A DNA stretch of 15,707 nt from Actinomycetota bacterium (GCA_005883295.1 VAWV01000050.1:1-15707); one strand, 5' to 3'; positions 1 to 9,772 are shown, numbered from the stretch's first letter. Program-made: numbers and translations. Notes: generated by a model not told the origin, from the sequence alone.

Positions 1-7
1 GGCTGAG

Positions 8-15
8 AGGAGAGG
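8..15 (+). promoter_or_regulatory. Ribosome binding site of the tal-pgi gene
   Basis: AGGAG at 8-12, continued by a second GAGG-like run, lies five bases before the ATG at 18. It is one of the clearest Shine-Dalgarno matches in the window and fixes the start of the fusion gene. A TGA at 4-6 could be the stop of a gene lying outside the window, but too little sequence is available to tell. Confidence 0.7.
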
Positions 16-17
16 CG

Positions 18-2780
18 ATGAGCGTCACTGTTGGTGTGAACGAGCGGCTCGCGGCGCTCACCGCGGCCGGGACGAGCGTTTGGCTGGACCAGATCCGCCG
101 CGGGATGATCGAGAGCGGCGAGCTGCAGCGGCTGATCGACGAGTACTCGCTGCGCGGCGTCACGTCGAACCCGGCGATCTTCGAGAAGGCGATCCTCGGC
201 AGCTCCGACTACGACGAGCAGATCGCCGAGCTGGCGGCGCAGGGCCTGACCGCGCGGCAGATCTACGACGAGATCGCCGTGACGGACGTGCAGATGGGGG
301 CCGACGTGCTCCGCGGCGTGTACGACGAGACCGGCGGCATCGACGGATACGTCTCGCTCGAGGTGGGCCCGGAGGCGGCCAACGACACCGAGGAGACGCT
401 CAGGGAGGCGCGCGACTACTGGCGCCGCGTGGACCGCCCCAACATCTTCATCAAGATCCCGGGCACGCCTGCCGGCGTCCCCGCGATCGAGCAGGCCATC
501 TTCGAAGGCATCAACGTGAACGTCACGCTGCTGTTCGCGGTGAGCGCGTACGAGCAGGTGGCGGAGGCCTACATCCGCGGGCTCGAGCGCCGGCGCGAGG
601 CCGGCGAGTCGATCGACGTGCACTCGGTGGCGAGCTTCTTCGTGTCGCGGGTGGACACCGAGGTGGACAAGCGGCTCGAGGCGGCGGGCAACAGCGAGCT
701 GCTGGGCACCGCCGGGCTCTGGAACGCGCGCGCGGCCTACCTCCGATACAAGGAGATCTTCCACGCCGAGCGGTTCGCGGAGCTCAGCGAGGCGGGCGCC
801 CCGGTCCAGCGGCCGCTCTGGGCCTCGACCGGGGTCAAGAACCCCAGCTACTCGGAGACGATGTACGTGGACGGCCTGGTGGCGCCGGAGACGGTCAACA
901 CCATGCCTATGCCCACGCTCCTCACGTGCGCGGAGAAGCTCGAGGTGACCGGCGCGACCGGCGACGCGGCCCCGGAGGACGTCGAGCGGGCGATGAAGGC
1001 GCTCGCCGACGCCGGGATCGACATCGACGACGTGACCGACAAGCTCCTCCGGGACGGCGTGGACCTGTTCGTCACCGCGCTCGACAAGCTCCTGGCCGGC
1101 GTCGAGAGCAAGCGCGAGGCCGTCACCACGGGACGGCCGGAGACGTTCGAGTCGGTCATGCCGGACGAGCTCGAGCCGGCGATCGCCGAGCGCGTGAAGA
1201 AGGCGGCCCAGGAGGACGTGGCCCGGCGCGTCTGGAGCAAGGACGAGACGCTCTGGGGCGGGCCAGGGCCGGAGATCGGGAACAGGCTCGGCTGGCTGAC
1301 GATCTCGGACCAGGTCCTCGAGGTGGCGGGCGAGCTCAAGGCCTTCGCGGAGGCCTGCCGCGGCGACGGGCTCACCGACGCGGTGCTCCTGGGGATGGGC
1401 GGGTCGAGCCTGGCCCCGGAGGTGATCCGGCAGTCGTTCGGCGACGCCCAAGGCGGGCTGCGGCTGCACGTGCTCGACTCGACGGATCCGGGAGCGATCC
1501 TCGCGGTGGAGCGCTCCATCGACCTGTCGAAGGCGCTGTTCATCGTGTCCAGCAAGTCGGGCGGGACGATCGAGACGCTCTCGCAGTTCCGCTACTTCCA
1601 CGAGCGCGCCCGCGACGCCCTCGGCGACGACGCCGGGAAGCACTTCGTCGCGATCACCGACCCCGGCACCTCGCTGGCCGACCTGGCGCAGGAGCACGGG
1701 TTCCTCCACACGTTCCTGAACGACCCCGACATCGGCGGCCGCTACTCGGCGCTGTCGTACTTCGGGATGGTCCCGGCGGCGCTGATGGGCGTCGACGTCG
1801 CAGCGATGCTCGAGCGCGCCCAGGTGGCCGAGCAGGCCTGCCAGCACTACGACAACTCGGCCAACAACTCGGGGCTCTGGCTGGGGCTCGCCATGGGCGA
1901 GCTTGCCCAGCACCGCCGCGACAAGCTGACCTTCGCGGTGGACGAGCCGATGGGCAGCTTCGGCCTCTGGGTGGAGCAGCTGATCGCGGAGTCCACCGGC
2001 AAGGAGGGCCGCGGCATCCTCCCCGTGGCCGGTGAGCCGCTGGGCCCGCCGGACGTCTACGGCGACGACCGCGTCTTCGTCCACATCCAGCAGAAGGAAT
2101 CGCCGGATGCGGGCTTCGCGGGCGACATCGCCGAGCTGGCGAAGGCGGGCCACCCGACGTTCACGCTCACCGCGGAGGGCCCGGCGGACCTCGGGCGGAT
2201 CTTCTTCTTCGCCGAGTTCGCCACCGCGGTGTCCGGCTGGGTGCTGGGGATCAACCCCTTCGACCAGCCGAACGTGCAGGAGGCCAAGGACAACACCGCG
2301 AAGGTCCTCGAGCAGTTCGCGACGGAGGGCAAGCTGCCCGAGGAGCCCGGCGCCGACGACGAGGGGCTGCGTAAGCTGCTCCGCCAGGCCGAGCCGCCCC
2401 ACTACGTGGCGATCATGGGCTACGTGAAGCCCTCCGAGGAGTTCGACCGCGCGGTCGAGGAGCTGCGCGTGGCGATCCGGGGTGCCACGAAGGCCACGAC
2501 GACGTTCGGGTACGGCCCCCGCTTCCTCCATTCAACGGGACAGCTCCACAAGGGCGGTCCGGGGACCGGGATCTTCCTCCAGCTGGTGCACGACGGGCCC
2601 GACGACCTGGACATCCCGAGCGCGGGTTACACGTTCGGGACGCTGAAGAACGCCCAGGCGACGGGCGACCTTCAGACGCTCCGCAGCCACGGCCTTCTCG
2701 CGGAGCGCATCAGGCTGGAGGGCGACGATCCCGCCGCGGCGTTGGGCGGTCTCACCGAGAAGATCAAGGAGATGCTCTGA
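18..2780 (+). CDS. tal-pgi: Bifunctional transaldolase / glucose-6-phosphate isomerase
   Basis: This is a 920-residue fusion of two cytosolic sugar-phosphate enzymes. Residues about 8-370 form a transaldolase: GVTSNPAIF at 47-55, the Schiff-base lysine K146 within FIKIP, and the NVNVTLLF strand at 166-173. Residues about 378-915 form a glucose-6-phosphate isomerase: GMGGSS at 459-464, SKSGGT at 512-517, the GGRYS loop at 573-577, the catalytic glutamate E658 in AESTGK, H844 in GQLHKGG and K757 in QEAKDNT. Both halves appear complete, so both activities are expected: transfer of a dihydroxyacetone unit between sugar phosphates, and interconversion of glucose-6-phosphate with fructose-6-phosphate. 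Such fusions are known in several bacterial groups. The ATG start follows a good AGGAG site. The stop overlaps the gnd start as TGATG, which implies translational coupling. No internal gap is evident, unlike in the next two genes. Confidence 0.95.
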   Translation: MSVTVGVNERLAALTAAGTSVWLDQIRRGMIESGELQRLIDEYSLRGVTSNPAIFEKAILGSSDYDEQIAELAAQGLTARQIYDEIAVTDVQMGADVLRGVYDETGGIDGYVSLEVGPEAANDTEETLREARDYWRRVDRPNIFIKIPGTPAGVPAIEQAIFEGINVNVTLLFAVSAYEQVAEAYIRGLERRREAGESIDVHSVASFFVSRVDTEVDKRLEAAGNSELLGTAGLWNARAAYLRYKEIFHAERFAELSEAGAPVQRPLWASTGVKNPSYSETMYVDGLVAPETVNTMPMPTLLTCAEKLEVTGATGDAAPEDVERAMKALADAGIDIDDVTDKLLRDGVDLFVTALDKLLAGVESKREAVTTGRPETFESVMPDELEPAIAERVKKAAQEDVARRVWSKDETLWGGPGPEIGNRLGWLTISDQVLEVAGELKAFAEACRGDGLTDAVLLGMGGSSLAPEVIRQSFGDAQGGLRLHVLDSTDPGAILAVERSIDLSKALFIVSSKSGGTIETLSQFRYFHERARDALGDDAGKHFVAITDPGTSLADLAQEHGFLHTFLNDPDIGGRYSALSYFGMVPAALMGVDVAAMLERAQVAEQACQHYDNSANNSGLWLGLAMGELAQHRRDKLTFAVDEPMGSFGLWVEQLIAESTGKEGRGILPVAGEPLGPPDVYGDDRVFVHIQQKESPDAGFAGDIAELAKAGHPTFTLTAEGPADLGRIFFFAEFATAVSGWVLGINPFDQPNVQEAKDNTAKVLEQFATEGKLPEEPGADDEGLRKLLRQAEPPHYVAIMGYVKPSEEFDRAVEELRVAIRGATKATTTFGYGPRFLHSTGQLHKGGPGTGIFLQLVHDGPDDLDIPSAGYTFGTLKNAQATGDLQTLRSHGLLAERIRLEGDDPAAALGGLTEKIKEML

Positions 2781-3695
2781 TGCAGCTCGGCTTCGTAGGC
2801 CTCGGGAAGATGGGCGGCAACATGGTCCATCGCATCCACCGCGACTCGGAGCACCAGGTCGTCGCGTTCGACTTCCACGAGGAGGCGGTCCAGGCGGCGG
2901 AGGGCCATGGCGCCAGCGGCGCGTCCTCGCTGGAGGACCTGGTCTCCAAGCTCGACGCGCCCCGGACCGTCTGGCTGATGGTCCCGGCCGGCGATCCCAC
3001 CGAGAAGACGGTCTCGGCGCTGGCCGACCTGTTCTCGGAGGGCGACTGCGTGGTCGACGGCGGCAACACCCGCTGGACCGACGACAAGCGCCGGGCGGCG
3101 GCGCTCTCCGAGAAGGGCATCCACTACGTCGACGTGGGCACCAGCGGAGGCGTGTGGGGCCTGCGGATTGGAGCGGCTGTCCCCGATTCTCGACGTGCTG
3201 GCGCCGCCGGACGACGACGAGCACGGACCCGGCTGGGGGCACTTCGGCCCGGCCGGGGCCGGCCACTACGTGAAGATGGTCCACAACGGGGTGGAGTACG
3301 GGATCATGCAGGCGTATGCGGAGGGGTTCTCGCTCTTCGACGCCTGCGAGTACGAGCTCGACAACGCGAAGATCGCCCACCTCTGGATGCAGGGCTCGGT
3401 CGTGCGGTCGTGGCTGTGCGAGCTGGCGGCGCGCGCGTTCGAGCAGGAGGGCAACGACCTGGCCCGCCTCGAGCCGTACGTGGAGGACTCCGGCGAGGGA
3501 CGCTGGACCGTGGAGGACTCGATCGACAAGCGAATCCCCACGCCGGTCATCACCACCTCGCTGTACGAGCGCTTCTCATCCCGAGGCCAGAACGCCTTCG
3601 CGGCCAAGGTCAACGCCGCGCTGCGGAACCAGTTCGGGGGCCACGCGGTGAAGGCCGCGGACCCGGTGGCGCAGCGCGAGCCGCACGCGGAGTAG
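2780..3695 (+). pseudogene. gnd: 6-phosphogluconate dehydrogenase (decarboxylating), frameshifted by an internal gap
   Basis: The gene product oxidises and decarboxylates 6-phosphogluconate to ribulose-5-phosphate, making NAD(P)H. The first part (2780 to about 3170) holds the Rossmann motif GLGKMGGNM (residues 8-16), VDGGN (92-96) and GTSGGVWG (120-127). After GLRIG this frame turns into arginine/alanine-rich nonsense. The homologous sequence resumes in another frame at 3168 with ERLSPILDV. It carries GPAGAGHYVKMVHNG (3246-3290, including the catalytic lysine and the HN pair) and ends with a normal FGGHAV tail before TAG at 3693-3695. From the family alignment about a dozen residues (the YCLMVGG region) are missing, and the frame requires a loss of 3n+2 bases. 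As written it cannot make a full enzyme. The high conservation on both sides suggests an assembly error or a very recent deletion. The ATG overlaps the tal-pgi stop. Confidence 0.85.
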
Positions 3696-3698
3696 CCG

Positions 3699-5209
3699 GT
3701 GGCCACCGTCGCGCAGCCCGAGCAGCGGGAGAACCCACTCGTCGAGGGGCTCGAGCGGCTCCCGGTCCACCCGACGACGCTCGCGATCTTCGGGGCCACG
3801 GGCGACCTCTCCAAGCGGAAGCTGCTGCCGGCGATCTACAACCTTGCCCACGAGGGCGCCCTCCCGGAGCGCTTCAATCTGATCGGCATCTCGCGCGGGG
3901 AGCAGAGCGACGAGGAGTTCCAGCAGCTGGCGCGCGAGTCGATCCAGCAGTTCTCGCGCCGGCCGCCGGACGACCAGGTGCCGTGACCGGGTCGTTCGAC
4001 CAGCCCGACATGTACGACCGCCTCGGCCAGGCGCTTACCGAGCTCGACGAGGACGCGGACATCGCGTTCAACCGCCTCTTCTACCTCTCCACGGCGCCCT
4101 CGTTCTTCCCGGTGATCGCGAAGATGCTCGGCGAGCGCGAGCTCCACCGGCGCGAGGGGTCGGAGGTTCGCATGATCGTGGAGAAGCCGTTCGGCACGGA
4201 CCTCGAGTCGGCGCTCGCCCTCAACCGTGAGCTGCTGTCGGTCTTCGACGAGCGCCAGATCTTCCGGATCGACCACTACCTGGGCAAGGAGACCGTCCAG
4301 AACATGCTGGTCCTGCGGTTCGCGAACGAGATCTTCGAACCGCTCTGGAACCGCTCGTACGTGGACAGCGTGCAGATCACGGCGGCCGAGGACATCGGGA
4401 TCGGGACCCGCGCCGGCTACTACGACCAGTCGGGTGCGCTCCGCGACCTGATCCAGAACCACATGCTCCAGCTCCTGATGCTCCTCACGATGGAGCCGCC
4501 CGTGTCGTTCGACGCGAACCCCGTCCGGGACGAGAAGGTGAAGGTGCTGCGCGCGATCAGGCCGCCCACCCCGGAGGAGGTCCCGTCGATGGCCGTGCGC
4601 GCCCAGTACGGGCCCGGGAAGGCCGGCGGCGAGGAGGTGCACGGCTACCTCGACGAGGAGGGTGTGCCCGACGACTCCACGACCGAGACCTACGCCGCGG
4701 TCAGACTCAAGATCTCGAACTGGCGCTGGGCCGGGGTCCCCTTCTACCTCCGCACCGGCAAGCGGCTGGCCCGCAAGAACACGGAGATCGCGGTGCGGCT
4801 CAAGCCGGTCCCGCACCTGGCGTTCCAGCAGCAGGGCTCGCTCGGCGTCGAGCCCAACCAGCTCGTGCTGATGGTTCAGCCGAACGAGGGCGTGTCGCTG
4901 TCGCTTGTGACCAAGATCCCGGGCGCCCGCATGGCGGTCCGGCCGGTGAACATGGAGTTCCAGTACGGGACCTCCTTCCTCTCGCAGTCGCCGGAGGCCT
5001 ACGAGCGGCTGATCCTCGACACGATGCGCGGCGAGGCGACGCTGTTCGCGCGCAACGACGAGGTGGAGGCCGCGTGGGCGATCTGCGATCCGATCCTCCA
5101 GGCGTGGTCGCAGATGCCGGGGCCGCTGCCGCAGTATCCGGCGGGGTCGGCGGGCCCCAAGGAGGCCGACGACCTCCTCGAGGGTGACGACAGGTGGAGG
5201 CCGCTGTGA
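3699..5209 (+). pseudogene. zwf: Glucose-6-phosphate 1-dehydrogenase, frameshifted by an internal gap
   Basis: Zwf oxidises glucose-6-phosphate to 6-phosphoglucono-lactone with NADP+ and is the entry step of the oxidative pentose-phosphate pathway. The GTG start at 3699 sits three bases after the gnd stop and six bases after GGAG at 3689-3692. The first frame carries the nucleotide-binding GATGDLSKRKLLPA (residues 32-45) and stops at TGA 3984-3986 just after DDQV. The remainder runs in another frame from 3983, starting VTGSFDQPD. It includes VEKPFG, the substrate/catalytic RIDHYLGK (4265-4288) and a full C-terminal half to TGA at 5207-5209. About 10-12 residues that homologs have between DDQVL and YVTGSFD are absent. 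The junction fits a loss of 3n+1 bases, between a leucine codon starting C and a tyrosine codon ending C. All recognisable motifs survive, so an artefact is more likely than decay. Confidence 0.87.
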
Positions 5210-5219
5210 GGCGCCGGCG

Positions 5220-6293
5220 GTGACCGGGCTCGAGACGCCCGGGGTGTGGAGCGCGGAGGGCACCTCGCCCGGCGCGATCGAGGCAGCGCTCCGGCAGCTC
5301 CTCGAGCAGCAGTACCAGGAGAGCGAGGCCTATGTCCCCGCCCGGGTGCTCAACCTGATCGCGATCGTCGATCGGGAGTGGCGCGGCGAGATCGTCAACC
5401 GGCTCGAGCGGTTGGGCCGGTTCCACCCGTCCCGCACCATCGTGTGCGCGCTGGAGCCGCGCCGCGACAGGCTCGATGCCTGGGCCACGATGACCACGCA
5501 CCACGGCTCGTCGCCGGGATCGCTCGCGGTCTGCGAGGAGCGGGTGGAGATCGAGATGGGGCAGAGGCACATCGACGGCCTCGACACGATCGTGGACCCG
5601 TTGATCGTCCACGACCTCGCCACGGTTGTTTGGTCGCCCCACGGCCACGACGACGCGGTCGACGCGCTGGTCGACCTCGCGGACGTCTTCCTGATCGACT
5701 CGGTCGAGGCCCCCGCCCCGGAGGCGGCGATCGCACGCGCCGAGCAGCTGCTCCAGACCGGGTACGTGGTCGATCTCGCCTGGCTCCGGTCGACGCCGTG
5801 GCGGGAGCGGATCGCGGCCACCTTCGACCCGCCCGCGTGGCGCCCGTCGCTCGAGCGGATCGAGGAGGTGGTCGTCCGCCACCATCCCGAGTCGGCCCTC
5901 AGCGCGCTTCTGCTGGTCGGCTGGATGGCGTCTCGACTCAGGTGGGAGCCGGGGGCGATGCTGCAGCAGAACGGGAGCATGCTCGCGCGCGCACGGACGC
6001 GGAAGCACGAGGTGAAGCTGCGCCTCGAGCCCGAGGCTCGCCAGAGCGTCCCCGGCCTGGCCGGCATCACGCTGGCGACCAGCGCCGGCGTGTCGCTCTC
6101 GCTCGACCGCGGACCGGGCGGGCTGGCCGCCAAGCGGAGGTTGCGTGACGGTCGGGAATCGAATTACGTCGTGCTCGGCGCCTCCCGCGGCGAGACCGGG
6201 ATCCTGGGGGAGGGCATCCGCCAGGCGCTGCTGCGGGATCCCACCTACGGCCCGGCGCTGTCGGCTGCGTCCTCCATGCTCGGTAGCGCATGA
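5220..6293 (+). CDS. opcA: Glucose-6-phosphate dehydrogenase assembly protein OpcA
   Basis: OpcA proteins are partners of glucose-6-phosphate dehydrogenase in actinobacteria and cyanobacteria, needed for its assembly or redox-dependent activation. This 357-residue copy has the family's recognisable stretches: RVLNLIAIV near the N-terminus, VVWSPHGHDDAVDALVDLA in the middle, VDLAWLRSTPWRERIAATFD before the C-terminal domain, and VLGASRGETGILGEGIRQAL near the end. No internal gap is apparent. The GTG at 5220 is preceded by GAGG (5208-5211) eight bases upstream and lies ten bases after the zwf stop. An in-frame GTG at 5184 would add 12 residues and overlap zwf. The stop overlaps the pgl start as ATGA. 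Its position directly after zwf is the classical arrangement and supports the assignment. Confidence 0.92.
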   Translation: MTGLETPGVWSAEGTSPGAIEAALRQLLEQQYQESEAYVPARVLNLIAIVDREWRGEIVNRLERLGRFHPSRTIVCALEPRRDRLDAWATMTTHHGSSPGSLAVCEERVEIEMGQRHIDGLDTIVDPLIVHDLATVVWSPHGHDDAVDALVDLADVFLIDSVEAPAPEAAIARAEQLLQTGYVVDLAWLRSTPWRERIAATFDPPAWRPSLERIEEVVVRHHPESALSALLLVGWMASRLRWEPGAMLQQNGSMLARARTRKHEVKLRLEPEARQSVPGLAGITLATSAGVSLSLDRGPGGLAAKRRLRDGRESNYVVLGASRGETGILGEGIRQALLRDPTYGPALSAASSMLGSA

Positions 6294-6949
6294 CCGAAAC
6301 GCTCGTCCTGGAGGACCCCGCCGGGGAGTGCGCCGGCCGGCTCGCCGCCGCGGCGGCCGCCGGCTCGCACATCGCGCTCACTGGTGGCAGCACCCCCAGG
6401 GTCGCCTATGAGCGGTTGGCCGGGATGGACGTGGACTGGTCGGGGACCACGCTGTGGTTCGGCGACGACCGCTGCGTCCCGCCCGACGACGAGCTGTCCA
6501 ACTACCGGATGGCGAAGGAGGCGCTCCTCGACCGGCTTCCGTCCGAGGACGAGGGCGGCCCGGCCGTCAAGCGGATCCTGGGCGAGCGTGGTCCGCATGC
6601 GGGCGCCGACGACTACGAGCGGCAGCTGCGAGCGACGCTGGGGGAGGAGCTGCCCCGCCTCGACGTCGTGCTGCTCGGCCTCGGCCCCGACGCCCACGTG
6701 GCGTCGCTTTTTCCCGGTCAGCCCACGCTCGAGGTGCAGGATCGGCTCGCGGTCGGCGTGGAGGAAGCGGGCATGGAGCCGTACGTGCCGCGCGTGTCGC
6801 TGACCCTGCCGTCGGGCGCCGTGGGGCGCGCGTTCGGTGACGAGCCGGATCCGGGGGCGCCGGGGAGCAGGGTGCGACCGCACTCCGGCGAGCTCACCGT
6901 GCTGCTCGACGCGGGCGCCGCGCGCGGGCTGACGGGCGCGAGCGAGTAG
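6290..6949 (+). CDS. pgl: 6-phosphogluconolactonase with an internal in-frame gap
   Basis: Pgl hydrolyses 6-phosphoglucono-lactone to 6-phosphogluconate, linking Zwf to Gnd. The 219-residue product has the family motifs: LTGGSTPR (30-37), the WFGDDRCVP loop (56-64), LSNYRMAKEALL (69-80), and GLGPDAHVASLFPG (130-143) with the catalytic histidine H136. The residue before that histidine is alanine where the family usually has glycine. After VSLTLP (residue 174) the sequence jumps directly to SGAVGRAFGDEPDP. The segment normally in between, which carries the hydrophobic VVFLV strand and a GxxKA motif, is missing, roughly 20 residues. The reading frame is preserved, so the ORF stays open, but a core strand of the fold is lost and activity is doubtful. 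The ATG overlaps the opcA stop by four bases. GH15 begins three bases after the stop. Confidence 0.88.
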   Translation: MTETLVLEDPAGECAGRLAAAAAAGSHIALTGGSTPRVAYERLAGMDVDWSGTTLWFGDDRCVPPDDELSNYRMAKEALLDRLPSEDEGGPAVKRILGERGPHAGADDYERQLRATLGEELPRLDVVLLGLGPDAHVASLFPGQPTLEVQDRLAVGVEEAGMEPYVPRVSLTLPSGAVGRAFGDEPDPGAPGSRVRPHSGELTVLLDAGAARGLTGASE

Positions 6950-6952
6950 GCG

Positions 6953-8878
6953 GTGGAAGCCTCCGCTCCGGCCAGGACCGCGGTCGAGGAGTACACGGGC
7001 CAGAGCCCGTTCCCGCCGATCGCCGACTACGCGTTCCTGTCCGACTGCGAGACGGTCGCGCTGATGGCGCCGAGCGGCAACCTCGAATGGATGTGCCTTC
7101 CGCGCGCCGACAGCCCCAGCGTGTTCGGAGCGACGCTCGACCGGGACGCCGGCGGCTTCCGGCTCGGGCCGGCCGACGTGGTGGTGCCGGCCGGCCGGCG
7201 CTACCTGCCGGGGACCAACGTGCTCGAGACCACCTGGCAGACCAGGATGGGATGGCTGATCGTCCGCGACGCCCTGTCGGTCGGCCCGTGGCACGACGAG
7301 AAGGAGCGCTCGCACACCCACCGCCGCGCGCCCACCGACGACGACGCCGAGCACGTGCTGCTGCGCACGGTCTACTGCGTGCAGGGCACCGTGGAGCTGC
7401 ACCTCGACTGCGAGCCGAGCTTCGACTACGGTCGCGCGGGCGCGCAGTGGGAGTACACCGGAGAGGGCTACAACCAGGCGGTGGCCACGGCCGAGGGGCT
7501 GGACGTGCGGCTGACGCTCACCACCGACCTGCGCGTGGGCTTCGAGGGCCGCCGCGCCCGAGCCCGGCACACGCTGCGCGAGGGCCAGTGCGCATACGCG
7601 GCGCTGTCGTGGAGCGAGCACGCGCCGCCGGCCGACTTCGAGGAGGCGTCGAGGCGCATGTTGCGGACGGAGGAGTTCTGGCGCCAGTGGCTCAACCACG
7701 GGCTGTTCCCGGATCATCCCTGGCGGGTCTACCTCCAGCGCAGCGCGCTCACGCTGAAGGGGCTCATTTACGCGCCGACCGGCGCCATGCTCGCCGCCGC
7801 AACCACGTCGCTCCCCGAGACCCCGGGCGGCGAGCGCAACTGGGACTACCGCTACAGCTGGATCCGCGACTCCACGTTCATGCTCTGGGGGCTCTACACG
7901 CTCGGCTTCGACTGGGAGGCGAACGACTTCTTCTACTTCGTCGCCGAGGCCGCCGGCCAGGGCGAGGACGACCTCCAGATCATGTACGGGATCGGGGGCG
8001 AGACCGAGCTCGAGGAGCATGAGCTCGACCACCTCGCCGGATACGAGGGCGCCACGCCTGTCCGGATCGGGAATGGGGCGTACCGGCAGAACCAGCACGA
8101 CGTGTGGGGCGCGATGCTCGATTCGGTGTACCTGCACACGCGCTCGCGCGATCTCTTGCCGGAGAGCGTGTGGCCGGTCCTCGTGAAGCAGGTGGAGACC
8201 GCGCTCGAGCGCTGGCGCGAGCCGGACCGGGGCATCTGGGAGGTGCGGGGCGAGCCCAAGCACTTCACCTCGTCGAAGCTCATGTGCTGGGTGGCGGCGG
8301 ACCGCGGCGCGCGCCTCGCAGAGCTGCGCGAGGACCACGATGCCATGGAGCGCTGGCGTGCGGGCGCGAAGGAGATCCACGACGACATCTGCGAGCATGG
8401 CGTCGACGAACGGGGCGTCTTCACCCAGCACTACGACACGAAGGCGCTGGACGCCTCGGTCCTGCTCGTTCCGCTCGTGCGGTTCCTGCCTCCCACCGAT
8501 GAACGGGTCCGCAACACGGTCCTCGCGATCGCCGACGAGCTGACCGAGGACGGGCTGGTTCTGCGCTACCGGGTGGAGGAGACCGACGACGGGCTCTCTG
8601 GCCGCGAGGGCACATTCGCGATCTGCTCGTTCTGGCTCGTGTCGGCGCTGGCCGAGATCGAGGAGCACCGGCGCGCGCGCGAGCTGTGCGAGCGGATGCT
8701 CTCCTACGCGAGCCCGCTGTACCTATACGCGGAGGAGATCGACGCGGCCACCGGCCGCCACCTGGGCAACTTCCCCCAGGCGTTCACGCACCTGGCGCTG
8801 ATCAACGCGGTGATGCACGTGATCCGCGCCGACCAGGCGGAGAGCACGCGGCAGTTCTCGCGGGTCCGACGGCGGTAG
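6953..8878 (+). CDS. Glycoside hydrolase family 15 protein (glucoamylase/trehalase type)
   Basis: This 641-residue protein belongs to the cytosolic GH15 family, which includes actinobacterial trehalases as well as glucoamylases and glucodextranases. An N-terminal beta-sandwich (PPIADYAFLSDCETVAL at 21-37, then SGNLEWMCLPR) precedes an (alpha/alpha)6 barrel. The barrel has GGERNWDYRYSWIRDS at 292-307, GIWEVRGEPKHFTSSK at 427-442, where E430 is the likely general acid, and GLSGREGTFAICSFWL at 547-562, where E552 is the likely base. There is no signal peptide. Full-length alignment by eye to family members shows no gap. The GTG start at 6953 is three bases from the pgl stop, so the gene is part of the same operon. 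A plausible role is release of glucose from trehalose or glycogen-like glucans. The exact substrate cannot be read from sequence. Confidence 0.9.
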   Translation: MEASAPARTAVEEYTGQSPFPPIADYAFLSDCETVALMAPSGNLEWMCLPRADSPSVFGATLDRDAGGFRLGPADVVVPAGRRYLPGTNVLETTWQTRMGWLIVRDALSVGPWHDEKERSHTHRRAPTDDDAEHVLLRTVYCVQGTVELHLDCEPSFDYGRAGAQWEYTGEGYNQAVATAEGLDVRLTLTTDLRVGFEGRRARARHTLREGQCAYAALSWSEHAPPADFEEASRRMLRTEEFWRQWLNHGLFPDHPWRVYLQRSALTLKGLIYAPTGAMLAAATTSLPETPGGERNWDYRYSWIRDSTFMLWGLYTLGFDWEANDFFYFVAEAAGQGEDDLQIMYGIGGETELEEHELDHLAGYEGATPVRIGNGAYRQNQHDVWGAMLDSVYLHTRSRDLLPESVWPVLVKQVETALERWREPDRGIWEVRGEPKHFTSSKLMCWVAADRGARLAELREDHDAMERWRAGAKEIHDDICEHGVDERGVFTQHYDTKALDASVLLVPLVRFLPPTDERVRNTVLAIADELTEDGLVLRYRVEETDDGLSGREGTFAICSFWLVSALAEIEEHRRARELCERMLSYASPLYLYAEEIDAATGRHLGNFPQAFTHLALINAVMHVIRADQAESTRQFSRVRRR

Positions 8879-9771
<893 letters not shown>

Positions 9772-9772
<1 letters not shown>

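Noticed and set aside
3168..3695. A separate gene starting with TTG inside gnd
   Set aside because: Its product is exactly the C-terminal domain of 6-phosphogluconate dehydrogenase, so it is the second piece of the broken gene.
3960..3990. Programmed frameshifting or stop-codon recoding at the zwf TGA (and likewise in gnd and ctaD)
   Set aside because: Coding sequence is missing at each break, not merely shifted, and there is no slippery heptamer. Recoding would not restore the absent residues.
2780..5209. An 809-residue fusion protein of gnd and zwf read through one frame
   Set aside because: The middle of this frame (about 3171-3980) is nonsense opposite the true frames of gnd and zwf. 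The continuity arises only because the two breaks shift into the same frame.
3836..5263. A 475-codon minus-strand frame opposite zwf
   Set aside because: No recognisable domain, biased composition, and conserved G6PDH motifs on the other strand.
6245..8668. An 807-codon open frame on the minus strand, opposite pgl and GH15
   Set aside because: It is rich in Arg, Ala, Gly, Pro and His without any family motif and lies opposite well-conserved genes. Long antisense frames are expected at this GC content.
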